Shown: one piece after another, positions 9,052 to 16,990 of the stretch | Layout: each line of letters opens with the position of its first letter | Position numbering within the stretch: position 1 is the stretch's first letter | Assembly: GCA_947492575.1 (NCBI GenBank) | Contig: CANLNK010000009.1 | Span: 62,001 to 126,000 of the forward strand | Length of the DNA stretch: 64,000 nt | Origin: an uncultured Thalassotalea sp. | GTDB taxonomy: Bacteria; Pseudomonadota; Gammaproteobacteria; Enterobacterales; Alteromonadaceae | Reading direction: 5' to 3' | The notes under the pieces: generated by a model | What the model was told of the DNA's origin: nothing | What the model saw: the letters and a program-made list of their open reading frames with translations, nothing else | The model's database searches: none | Program-made: the position numbers and the translations under genes

Positions 9052-10515
9052 CTAATTTTCGCTACTTATCAAGTTAAATTCTACAATTATACAGACGCCG
9101 CCTAAGCTAGAAGGTGCTGCATAGATCTTACCCTGATGAGCATCAACGATATTGCTACAAATACTCAGCCCTAAACCTGCACCAGACTCTCGCATTTTTC
9201 TGGAACTGTCATGACGGTAAAGTGGCTCAAAAATATTCTCGCATTCATCTTTTGATAGGCCCGGCACGGTATCATTCAGTGTGAGCCTTACTTTCTTGCC
9301 TTCGATTTCATCATTTACTTTATCTAACTTTATATCAAGTCGACCTGGGCTATCAGTATAATTCAATGAGTTATTAATAAGGTTAGATAGCAATTGCTCT
9401 ATGCGTTGCTTGTCTCCAGTGATGACGGCTCCATCTGAGATGCTCGTCGTTAACTGAATATCTTTGCTTTGTGCCAAAGGTTGCGCACTGGTAATTGCAC
9501 CTTGAACTGCAGCAGAGTAATCGAGTGTTGTTAGATTGTATCTAAGGCCGCCAATGTCTGACAGCGATAGCTGATAAAGATCTTCTATTAGTCGACCAAG
9601 CAAGTTAACTTCCTGTTCAAACGAGTCTAACTGCTCCATATTGAGCGGGCGTATGCCGGCTTTGAGTACCTCAATTTCTCCTTTTAACACCGTGAGCGGT
9701 GTGCGTAGTTCATGCGAAATATTGGCAAACCAACGGTTTTTCGCGGTACGCGTTTTATCTAGCGTGATACTAAGGGCTTCAATGTTTCCCATTAACTGCC
9801 CAATTTCATCTGTTCGCTTCTCTGTAAAAACAACTTTGTATTGGCCTTCGGAGAGTTGAGAAACGCTTTTCAAAACCAAGCGAATCGGCTTTAGCAGCTT
9901 GTCCGCAACTAGCCATGAGATGATACCAGCAACCGTCAAGCAAAATAGCGCAATGAATAAACTGGCCCAGAGCTGCTGGCGAGAAAATTGTATGGCGAGT
10001 GGAGAATCTAGTGTTCTACTCGTATCAATAAATGGCCAACTTTTGAGTTCGCCAATTTTTACACCACCAGCGTAAAGTGGGTAAGTTACTTCTACCGAAT
10101 CTTCAATAAGTTCACCTGAAACTAATTCGCCAGAATAGTCCACTATAGCGGTGGGAGGTAAGCTGTGCGCCGGCGAAGGTGGTGGATTTTTCAATTTCTT
10201 GTGAGGCGGTGGAGGACCTTTTTTCCTGTGATGTGGCGGTGGTGGACCCTTACGTGCTCCTCGGCCTTTTTCGTTTCTTCTCAATTCTAGGTATTCGGAC
10301 AGATCTTGTCCTTTAATAAATAGCCAGTTGCTGCCGTTAGTTTCATAGTCGTCAATGATTATGAGACTGAGGTTCTGCAGCCGTTGTAGCTCCATGTCTC
10401 CGATGAATTTTTGCAAACCTTGCTCAAAATTCCAGCGAGCCAATGCAATGTTGACGATGACGATAAAGGTGGCGACACCGAGTAGTGTGAGAAAAAGCTT
10501 CTTTGTAATATTCAT
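9052..10515 (-). CDS. Membrane sensor histidine kinase with Pro/His/Lys-rich sensor loop
   Basis: A 487-residue transmembrane kinase, taking ATG at 10515 (MNITKKLFLTLLGVATFIVI begins the first membrane helix); an upstream ATG at 10581 would add 22 residues. Order: TM1, periplasmic loop of about 130 residues, TM2 (ASLFIALFCLTVAGIISWLV), HAMP, dimerisation helix with phospho-acceptor His268 in ISHELRTPL, and an ATPase domain (NLINNSLNYTD, GAGLGLSIC). The periplasmic loop holds an unusual segment (residues about 80-122) with PPPPHH and PPPPHKK blocks between basic stretches, which could bind metal ions. N and G1 boxes appear intact. Upstream lies a phased direct repeat and the divergent small-gene operon. 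It pairs with the response regulator downstream. Confidence 0.9.
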   Translation of the reverse strand: MNITKKLFLTLLGVATFIVIVNIALARWNFEQGLQKFIGDMELQRLQNLSLIIIDDYETNGSNWLFIKGQDLSEYLELRRNEKGRGARKGPPPPHHRKKGPPPPHKKLKNPPPSPAHSLPPTAIVDYSGELVSGELIEDSVEVTYPLYAGGVKIGELKSWPFIDTSRTLDSPLAIQFSRQQLWASLFIALFCLTVAGIISWLVADKLLKPIRLVLKSVSQLSEGQYKVVFTEKRTDEIGQLMGNIEALSITLDKTRTAKNRWFANISHELRTPLTVLKGEIEVLKAGIRPLNMEQLDSFEQEVNLLGRLIEDLYQLSLSDIGGLRYNLTTLDYSAAVQGAITSAQPLAQSKDIQLTTSISDGAVITGDKQRIEQLLSNLINNSLNYTDSPGRLDIKLDKVNDEIEGKKVRLTLNDTVPGLSKDECENIFEPLYRHDSSRKMRESGAGLGLSICSNIVDAHQGKIYAAPSSLGGVCIIVEFNLISSEN

Positions 10516-10584
10516 ATGGCCAGTATATAAACTTGTCGCCAATGCTGCTAACGCTTTGGACAATATATGAAATATCTTCATTTA

Positions 10585-10603
10585 ATCTGCGCAGGTTCTG
10601 CAC
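10585..10603 (-). promoter_or_regulatory. Second phased direct repeat in kinase/small-gene intergenic region
   Basis: On the minus strand GTGCAGAACCTGCGCAGA contains GTGCAG and GCGCAG with starts exactly 11 bases apart, matching the repeat at 8287-8305. It is 70-90 bases upstream of the kinase ATG and about 130-150 upstream of the divergent gene at 10734, and could serve either. Confidence 0.45.
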
Positions 10604-10733
10604 ATTTGCTTGTTAGTATCTTCGAATAAGTTATTTAAATGATTCATTCAGGTAACTGATTTCTTTAGATAACTAAATGAAACTTTTAACTGAACGAAAC
10701 TTTGATTCTCAATAACCTCAATTGGAGTATTCA

Positions 10734-11042
10734 ATGAGTAAATTAAATGCGATGAACATAGTCTTTTTAACGTCAATTTGTTTAGCAAGCTTTAGTGTTC
10801 TTGCTATGTCTAATGATGACTCTGATGGGCGAGGAAAAGGAAGAGGTGAAGGCCGAACTCCACCACAAGAAGCGATAGATGCGTGCAATTCGAAAGCAGA
10901 AGGCGAAGAAGTCACTTTCACTACGCCGAGGGGACATGAAGTCACTGGTGTATGCACGACTAAAGGCGACTTATTTGTAGCGGTGCCGAATGATCGCAAT
11001 AAAAATCGCGGTAGAAGACCTGATGACAACCAACAAAACTAA
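10734..11042 (+). CDS. Small secreted Gly/Arg-rich protein
   Basis: A 102-residue protein from the ATG at 10734 behind GGAG. A signal peptide (MSKLNAMNIVFLTSICLASFSVLA) precedes a charged, low-complexity stretch (DDSDGRGKGRGEGRTPP), then EAIDACNSKAEGEEVTFTTPRGHEVTGVC, which looks like a compact cysteine-bridged fold (two cysteines). That PxEAIDAC...V.F.TP.G..V.GVC pattern recurs in small periplasmic proteins of marine bacteria, but I cannot name the family. It is transcribed divergently from the two-component system and directly before another small gene. Repeats AACTAAATGAAAC (10671) and AACTGAACGAAAC (10688), 17 bases apart, lie in its promoter region. Confidence 0.75.
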   Translation: MSKLNAMNIVFLTSICLASFSVLAMSNDDSDGRGKGRGEGRTPPQEAIDACNSKAEGEEVTFTTPRGHEVTGVCTTKGDLFVAVPNDRNKNRGRRPDDNQQN

Positions 11043-11081
11043 ATTCCTTCTCAAGAATCAGCAAATAAGTGAGTAATCAAT

Positions 11082-11432
11082 ATGAATATTAATAGTTCGG
11101 TTTCAAACGTTGATATAGCATTGCAATCAAAAAGACCAGAAGGCAAGCCTCCTGGACCACCACCGGGAACTATTCCTAAAGGGTTGGAAAGTGCAGTGAC
11201 AACACTTTCTCAGGAAGACCAAGATTCGGTAAAGAGCATGCTAGAGTCATTTTCTAAAGAGGAACATGATCAATTGAAAGCGTTTCTAGATGAATTTAAA
11301 GTGGAAGCAAGCTCTATGTCTGATAGTGAGGTTGGCACAGCTTTTCTCGCTAAGCTACAAGAAATATCGGGCCAATCTTCATCTTCTACAGCAACTAACA
11401 GTAGTGACCAAACAATCGACACTTATGCTTGA
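11082..11432 (+). CDS. Small Pro-rich/helical protein of unknown function
   Basis: A 116-residue protein without an obvious signal peptide. The N-terminal third carries PEGKPPGPPPGTIPKG, echoing the proline-rich loop of the neighbouring kinase; the middle is predicted helical and acidic (SQEDQDSVKSMLESFSKEEH); the tail is Ser/Thr-rich. It starts 40 bases after the Gly/Arg-rich gene, so the two probably form an operon. The family is not recognised. An imperfect hairpin (11470-11502) lies after its stop. Confidence 0.7.
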   Translation: MNINSSVSNVDIALQSKRPEGKPPGPPPGTIPKGLESAVTTLSQEDQDSVKSMLESFSKEEHDQLKAFLDEFKVEASSMSDSEVGTAFLAKLQEISGQSSSSTATNSSDQTIDTYA

Positions 11433-11469
11433 TGTGATACCACTCGTCTAATTTAACGTTCAGCGTTGA

Positions 11470-11502
11470 AGTGCTCTCATCGATAAATTGTTTGAGGGCA
11501 CT
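11470..11502. terminator. Possible terminator between convergent genes
   Basis: AGTGCTCTCA (11470-11479) can pair with TGAGGGCACT (11493-11502), with one G-U pair. It lies between the small gene ending at 11432 and the convergent halogenase-like gene ending at 11543. There is no clear T run. Confidence 0.35.
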
Positions 11503-11542
11503 GCAAAGCTAACGATTTCAGCGCGCTTGATGCTTGTCAGCG

Positions 11543-13072
11543 TTAGTCCTGATTGACTGCGAACTGTTTAAGAAATTGTTCGTGGGTTGGCAGTTGGTTA
11601 ACCATGCCATCGATATTGGACTTTATGTGGTTTAAAAAGCGGCTTAGCTCTTCGTCATTCATATTATCAACGATTGGGTGATAGCTTTCAGGAGTTAAGC
11701 CTTGGCCAATCATAACTTGCATCCATGAGTCGTCAAACAGCTCGTTGTTTTTACGAAACACACGGCCCGTTTTTTCAAATAATTCAATACGGTGGGCAAG
11801 TTTTTCTGGAATTTCCATTTGTCGGCAGTGACGCCAAAAATCTGCATCGTCACGCTCAGTTACTTTGTAATGCAAGATAATGAAATCTCTTGTGGTTTCC
11901 CAATCAAAGCGCGTTTGCTGGTTAAATTCTTCGATGTCTTCCGCGATAACACCATGTTGCGGGAACATACGTAATAGTCGAACGATAGACTGCTGAATCA
12001 AGTGGATACTAGTAGATTCAAGAGGCTCTAAGAAACCACTCGATAAACCTACCGCAATACAGTTCTTGTGCCAGTGTTTACGCCTCGTTCCGGTTCGGAA
12101 CTTGATTACTCTTGGCTCCGTAATGGCTTCACCTTCGATATTGTTTAGCAGGGCTTCTTTAGCTTGCTCATCATTAACATATTTACTGCAATACACGATG
12201 CCATTGCCGACCCGGTGTTGCAGTGGAATGCGCCATTGCCAACCAAAAGGGTGCGCAATAGAGCGTGTGTACGGTTTGGGTGTTTCCACCGATTCCGTCT
12301 GTACAGCAATAGCGGAATCATTTGGTAGCCAATGTGACCAATCTTCATAGCCTGTATGAAGTGCACCTTCGATAAGTAATGCCCGCTGGCCAGTACAATC
12401 AATAAATAAATCGCCGCTGATGGTTTCGCCATTATTCAAAGTAAGCGATTTGATAAAACCGTTTCCGTTGTTGAGGTTAACGCTACTTATTTTTCCCTCG
12501 ATTCGCTTAGCGCCATTTTCTTCTGCAATTTTTCGAAGAAATTGGCCATAGCGTGTAGCGTCCATATGATAGGCGTAATTAAGCCCATTATTAGGTAACT
12601 GTGCAAATTTTTCATTTACTGCTGCAACTTGTTCTAGGCAGTATTCACCAAAATCGCCGGCTAGCCCTTGTTGGCGTCCTCGTAACCAGAAATGCTGAAA
12701 GCCAGCCGCCCAACAATCGTTACCCGTCACACCAAATGCGTGCAGGTAATCCTCACCAAGGTTACGCCAACCTTCAAAGTTAATACCTAGTTTAAACGTG
12801 CCGTGAGTTGCTTTCAGAAACTCCGCTTCATTAATCTTTAGTAGTTGATGAAAGTACTGAAGTGTAGGAATGGTAGCTTCTCCCACGCCTACTGTACCAA
12901 TGTCATCGGACTCAATTAATACGATATCTAAATGCTTACCTATGGTTTTAGCAATACCAGCTGCAGCCATCCAGCCAGCGGTGCCACCACCTGCAATAAC
13001 GACTTTTTGTACGCTATTGTGCTTAAGTTCATGATTCGTTTCAGAATTGCTTGATGAAGAATTGTGGTTCAT
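11543..13072 (-). CDS. Flavin-dependent tryptophan-halogenase-family protein (1)
   Basis: A 509-residue FAD-dependent enzyme of the PrnA/RebH superfamily. The dinucleotide fold is GGGTAGW (residues 28-34); GVGEAT follows, then Lys94 in TFKLGINFEGW at the position of the catalytic lysine. The halogenase signature WxWxIP is present as GWQWRIP (about 275-281), and the glutamate of EPLESTSIHL is at the usual catalytic site. True halogenation of tryptophan is unproven: many such proteins sit, as here, in TonB-receptor carbohydrate loci with SapC and cupin_8 genes, where their substrate is unknown. Last gene of the minus-strand unit 19981 to 11543; a second family member lies three genes upstream. 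Confidence 0.88.
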   Translation of the reverse strand: MNHNSSSSNSETNHELKHNSVQKVVIAGGGTAGWMAAAGIAKTIGKHLDIVLIESDDIGTVGVGEATIPTLQYFHQLLKINEAEFLKATHGTFKLGINFEGWRNLGEDYLHAFGVTGNDCWAAGFQHFWLRGRQQGLAGDFGEYCLEQVAAVNEKFAQLPNNGLNYAYHMDATRYGQFLRKIAEENGAKRIEGKISSVNLNNGNGFIKSLTLNNGETISGDLFIDCTGQRALLIEGALHTGYEDWSHWLPNDSAIAVQTESVETPKPYTRSIAHPFGWQWRIPLQHRVGNGIVYCSKYVNDEQAKEALLNNIEGEAITEPRVIKFRTGTRRKHWHKNCIAVGLSSGFLEPLESTSIHLIQQSIVRLLRMFPQHGVIAEDIEEFNQQTRFDWETTRDFIILHYKVTERDDADFWRHCRQMEIPEKLAHRIELFEKTGRVFRKNNELFDDSWMQVMIGQGLTPESYHPIVDNMNDEELSRFLNHIKSNIDGMVNQLPTHEQFLKQFAVNQD

Positions 13073-13100
13073 GGTAACTGCACTTCTTTTAATGAGAAAT

Positions 13101-14330
13101 TTATTGATTGAGTTTATTAAGTAACATGGCGCGAAGCTTGCGAATGGCTATTTCATCTTGGCTATTTAATAGTCCTCGAGCCTGTTCTGGAATATGTTCA
13201 AATTGTTCATTCGGCGATTGTTCGTTAAAGACATAATAATCAAATAGAGCCTTGATTGCGTCTTTTTGGTTTACCGGTAAATGACGAATGTTCATAAATG
13301 CATGGAGTAGGGCGTCCATTGGCGCACCACTCGCTTGATTCGCCCGTCGTTGCTTTTGTTGCTCGCTATGTTGGCAGCTTTGGGTTGTCGGTTGCCACCA
13401 ATAATTAATGAGTATATTGAGTGCGTCCAAGCTTTCGACACTATGCCACCAAAGACTCGGTAATAGCAGTGCATCTCCAGTATCAAGCTCAGCAACTTGC
13501 GCATGTGCAAGTGCTTCTTTGTATTTGGGATGCGCGTCGAAATCCGGCGCTTGATGATTAACTAAACTAATTGCTTGCCCAGCGGGTGTTAAATCTAACG
13601 GTCCAATGTAAAGGTTGTCGATTTGCTCAGGCGAAAACAACGTAAACCGCCTTTTCCCCGCCACACACACCGCAAGGTTGTGAGGGAGATCTTGGTGCGC
13701 GGCAACCTGTGTTTGATTACTCATCCACATATTAATGAGCGGTGAGTAGTCAGTTAGAGCCCTAGTGTCATTACCGTCATCTCGAAGTGTAGGAAAGAGC
13801 ATATCAACTTTTGTTGAACCTAAGTATCGCTGTACATCAGATTCTGCATTGGACGAGTTATCAAACAACTCTTTCAAAAATTCGCTAAACGCTTGTCCCT
13901 GACGAGTAAAATTAAATCCAGTAAAGTCTTGGTTGTAGAATAAGCGCCCACCATGTTCACTGGGGATTTTGCCCGTGCCCACCATGAAGTCGTTTTTTTT
14001 AGACAACTGATGACCCTTCAGATAAGACTGTAAGCCGCTCAACCCTGCCTTGCTAGCGTTCACTATCGGCCACGCATTCGCAAAACCTTTAAGCAGTAAT
14101 GGCTGGTTCGCGTGATTAAGTTCGTCTATAAGCCCAATTAACTGTGTTTCGCTGCAGTTACTAATGACCTTTGCACTAGGCAAAGCCCCAAGTTCTGCAG
14201 TTGCAAATGCAGTTGTTGACGTTAGTACTTTATTTGATGCCTTCATTCGAATATCAATTGGTTGTTGAGTTGCTTGCCATTCTTGTCTTGTAAGCATGGC
14301 AGCCAAGCTATCAGCTTTTCGACTCAACAA
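13101..14330 (-). CDS. Cupin_8 (JmjC-like) domain protein
   Basis: A 409-residue protein with a JmjC/cupin_8 fold, usually Fe(II)/2-oxoglutarate-dependent. The core runs from NQPLLLKGFANAWPIV (about residues 76-91) to LLPSLWWHSVESLDALNILINYWW. The probable iron ligands are His and Asp in AAHQDLPHNLAV and His in LWWHSVE. The start is uncertain: TTG at 14330 follows AGGAAA, with alternative ATGs at 14297 and 14246. The protein lies between SapC and halogenase genes. This gene set recurs beside TonB receptors in Alteromonadales, Xanthomonadales and Caulobacterales, which suggests a shared but undefined role, perhaps peptide or sugar modification. Confidence 0.85.
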   Translation of the reverse strand: MLSRKADSLAAMLTRQEWQATQQPIDIRMKASNKVLTSTTAFATAELGALPSAKVISNCSETQLIGLIDELNHANQPLLLKGFANAWPIVNASKAGLSGLQSYLKGHQLSKKNDFMVGTGKIPSEHGGRLFYNQDFTGFNFTRQGQAFSEFLKELFDNSSNAESDVQRYLGSTKVDMLFPTLRDDGNDTRALTDYSPLINMWMSNQTQVAAHQDLPHNLAVCVAGKRRFTLFSPEQIDNLYIGPLDLTPAGQAISLVNHQAPDFDAHPKYKEALAHAQVAELDTGDALLLPSLWWHSVESLDALNILINYWWQPTTQSCQHSEQQKQRRANQASGAPMDALLHAFMNIRHLPVNQKDAIKALFDYYVFNEQSPNEQFEHIPEQARGLLNSQDEIAIRKLRAMLLNKLNQ

Positions 14331-14369
14331 TTTCCTAATTTAAAACGTCCTAATTTAACAAAAGCGCTG

Positions 14370-15095
14370 CTAAAGCGTTGCAGCGCTGTTGAGTTTATCT
14401 TTTTTCTGAATCAAAGCGGTTAAGTTTGCGTGTGATGCGATCACCATATAAATCAAATGGAGCAAACCGGACTTGTTCAATGAGGCCAATTGGTCGCCAG
14501 ATAACTGGGTTAACTTATCTTCGTTAATGGTGTAAAAGCCGGTCAAACGATTATTGCTGCCGTCGTTTAGCTGAATATCTAAGTTGAATGGTTCGAGTAA
14601 GTCGAGTTCCTGAACTGTCTCCATGAAAAGATCTGTCGACTGCTTACTATCATGTATTGTTTTTAAAATAGTACTGACACGATTGATGAACTCGCTGTTA
14701 CCGCCGTGTGGTAAGAAGACGTCAATGCCTTCACTTTCACTTACGCGTGGGCTGTCCATATCGACATGAATGACAGGATTAGGTTCATTCTGCTCATTTT
14801 GCTGAAAACCGATTAAGAAAGGTTCGCGCTCAACCATCAAAGGAATGTAACTCGCTTGCCAGCCATCATTAGTGAGGAATAGGTTTTCACTTTGTTCAAA
14901 ACCGAAAAGGGCAATAGCTGAAAACTGCTCTTGATTATCCTTTAGGAAAAAAATCGGATAATCTGCCTGAGCATGTTTGAATTCAAACGGATAAACAATG
15001 GAATAAGTTTTGTTGTTGCCAAACTTGGCAGACTTTTCGGTAATGATTTTTAAATCTTTGTGTTCAATGTTGTTGAGTAGCACGTGGTTGCTCAT
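14370..15095 (-). CDS. SapC family protein
   Basis: A 241-residue cytoplasmic protein with the SapC-family pattern: VYPFEFKHAQADYPIFFLKD, then ALFGFEQSENLFLTNDGWQASYIPLMVEREPFLIG. SapC was named from Campylobacter surface-layer loci, but in Alteromonadales these proteins accompany TonB receptors and halogenase-like flavoproteins, and their role there is not known. The ATG follows GGGGAAATTT, a good ribosome binding site. The gene lies 74 bases after the second halogenase-like gene and 39 bases before the cupin gene, so it belongs to the same operon. Confidence 0.88.
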   Translation of the reverse strand: MSNHVLLNNIEHKDLKIITEKSAKFGNNKTYSIVYPFEFKHAQADYPIFFLKDNQEQFSAIALFGFEQSENLFLTNDGWQASYIPLMVEREPFLIGFQQNEQNEPNPVIHVDMDSPRVSESEGIDVFLPHGGNSEFINRVSTILKTIHDSKQSTDLFMETVQELDLLEPFNLDIQLNDGSNNRLTGFYTINEDKLTQLSGDQLASLNKSGLLHLIYMVIASHANLTALIQKKDKLNSAATL

Positions 15096-15169
15096 AAATT
15101 TCCCCGTATTCTTAATATGCTCAGTTTGGCTTTAGCTTTTGTATTTGCATTTATTTTTTAGCTAACTGA

Positions 15170-16864
15170 CTAAATTGCTTGTTGTTTATTTAATTCGTGT
15201 TCTTTGTCATGTTGTCGCTGGTATTGCTGGACCAGCGCATTAATTAATTCGCGATTTGTCGGCAATCCACCTAAATATCTGTCTGTTAATTGTTTGTTTT
15301 CTCGAACTAATTTTTCACTTAGCAATGGGTTATCGAATTGTCGCTGCCAATGGCGAAGGTTTGATTTAAAGCCCATACCATAAAGTACATATTGGTAACT
15401 CGCTGCTGGAAAAATTTCTTCCACTTGAGGGAAGTCGTTGTAGCTTGGTTCTTGGTGTTCCCACAAGGTTAATAACTCTTGAAGCCTAGCGGGAATCGTA
15501 TTTTTTTCCCTATTAGCTTGCCAATACTTACTAGTGCGCTTGCTTAGAACGTAGTGTAGTTTTAAGAATTCGATAATACGTTGCCAGCGATATTCAAAGC
15601 GGTCATTAAAGCGCTTGGCTGTAATTGGCATAATAGGCTTCACACTTGGCAGCTCTTTGGCGATCATTTTAGCTGACAACTCTATGAGCGCTAATGCTGA
15701 GGCTTCTAGGGGCTCGATAAACCCTGCAGCCATGCCTACTGCAACACAGTTTTTGTGCCAAAACTTCTCTCTATAACCCGGTGTAAAGGCTATATGGCGG
15801 GGCTCAAGTGTTGAGAAGTCAACGTCTGGAGCAGTCTTAGCAATATACTCTTTTAGTGCATTAAGAGCTGTGGTTTTATCGCAATATTTGCTGGCATATA
15901 CGCAGCCAACACCGCGACGAGTCGGTAATCCTATATCCCAAATCCAACCGTTATCATGGGCGGTTGCGTTTGTTTGACTACTAATTGGGTGTGAATCGCT
16001 TGGATAGGGCACTTGCACTGCAATAGCGCTGTCGTTAAAAAGTACATGGTTCTGTTCACGCAGTGGTATTTGATAATGCTTGCCGATAAGTAATGCGTGT
16101 TGGCCTGAGCAGTCGATAAATAAATCACCCGCTACTTGGCCGTGCTGCTCAGTTAATACTGCTTCTATACTTTCATCTTCACCTGCATTGACACATGTGA
16201 CGACATCATCAATGTGATTAACCCCAAGCTTGTCGCAGCAATGCTGTTTTAACAATGCAGAGAACTTTCCGGCATCTAAGTGATAGCCATAGTTGGCGAC
16301 AGCTGCGTAAGGTGGTGTTTGAATTTGTTTAGGCGCTTTATTGTAATCACATAAATGGGCTTGACTACCTAACGTGTGAGCGAACGACAGTTCACTATTA
16401 CTGTTAGAGTCAGGGTTAGTGGCAGCCGAATCTTGGTTTTGGCGAAGCCAATGCTGAACCAGATCAGATTGTCCGAAACCATGCGGGGCAACGAAAGGGT
16501 GGTAGTAGGTCTGTGCACTATTAACTGATGCTTGGTAACTTTTGTCCGCATCGTTTGTTGTATCTTCTGTTAAATCTTTTGCCCAACCAATAAATTTAGA
16601 GCCTTGCTTAAATGACGCATCGCAGCAGGCAATAAATTCAGATTCTTCAATGCCGATAGCGTTTAAGGTATCTCGCATCGTTGGCCAAGTACCTTCACCC
16701 ACGCCAACTGTCGGGATAGTACTTGATTCAATGAGGCTTACCTTTATCCCACTGTCGAGATGGCTGTTATGCTGCGCAGCAATAATACCGGCTGTTAACC
16801 AACCCGCTGCACCACCACCAACGATGACAATATGTTTAATGGCATTATCAGATGAACAACTCAT
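15170..16864 (-). CDS. Flavin-dependent tryptophan-halogenase-family protein (2)
   Basis: A 564-residue paralogue of the enzyme at 11543. FAD-binding GGGAAGW is near residues 16-22, GVGEGTWPT follows, and the lysine of FKQGSKFIGW is in the catalytic position. The WxWxIP signature is altered to GWIWDIGLP, with Gly replacing the position normally held by Ile-Pro spacing, which may mean altered or lost halide activity. EPLEASALALIELS holds the expected glutamate. About 50 extra residues with low complexity (DSAATNPDSNSNS) are inserted near residues 140-160. ATG follows AGGTTGT. It is the first gene after the TonB receptor on the minus strand. Confidence 0.86.
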   Translation of the reverse strand: MSCSSDNAIKHIVIVGGGAAGWLTAGIIAAQHNSHLDSGIKVSLIESSTIPTVGVGEGTWPTMRDTLNAIGIEESEFIACCDASFKQGSKFIGWAKDLTEDTTNDADKSYQASVNSAQTYYHPFVAPHGFGQSDLVQHWLRQNQDSAATNPDSNSNSELSFAHTLGSQAHLCDYNKAPKQIQTPPYAAVANYGYHLDAGKFSALLKQHCCDKLGVNHIDDVVTCVNAGEDESIEAVLTEQHGQVAGDLFIDCSGQHALLIGKHYQIPLREQNHVLFNDSAIAVQVPYPSDSHPISSQTNATAHDNGWIWDIGLPTRRGVGCVYASKYCDKTTALNALKEYIAKTAPDVDFSTLEPRHIAFTPGYREKFWHKNCVAVGMAAGFIEPLEASALALIELSAKMIAKELPSVKPIMPITAKRFNDRFEYRWQRIIEFLKLHYVLSKRTSKYWQANREKNTIPARLQELLTLWEHQEPSYNDFPQVEEIFPAASYQYVLYGMGFKSNLRHWQRQFDNPLLSEKLVRENKQLTDRYLGGLPTNRELINALVQQYQRQHDKEHELNKQQAI

Positions 16865-16990
16865 ACAACCTATTTACCAGATAATTCTCTCTATTTAATT
16901 AAGCATACAGAGAAAATAAATAAAGGCAAAAGCCATTAATAAGCTGCTGAACTCGCAGGATAAAAATGGCAATTGCCCTTGGGGGGAGTG

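Noticed and set aside
10166-10265. Kinase proline-rich stretch as a tandem DNA repeat or frameshift artefact
   Set aside because: The reading frame continues normally into the HAMP and kinase domains on both sides, so the insert is genuinely coding.
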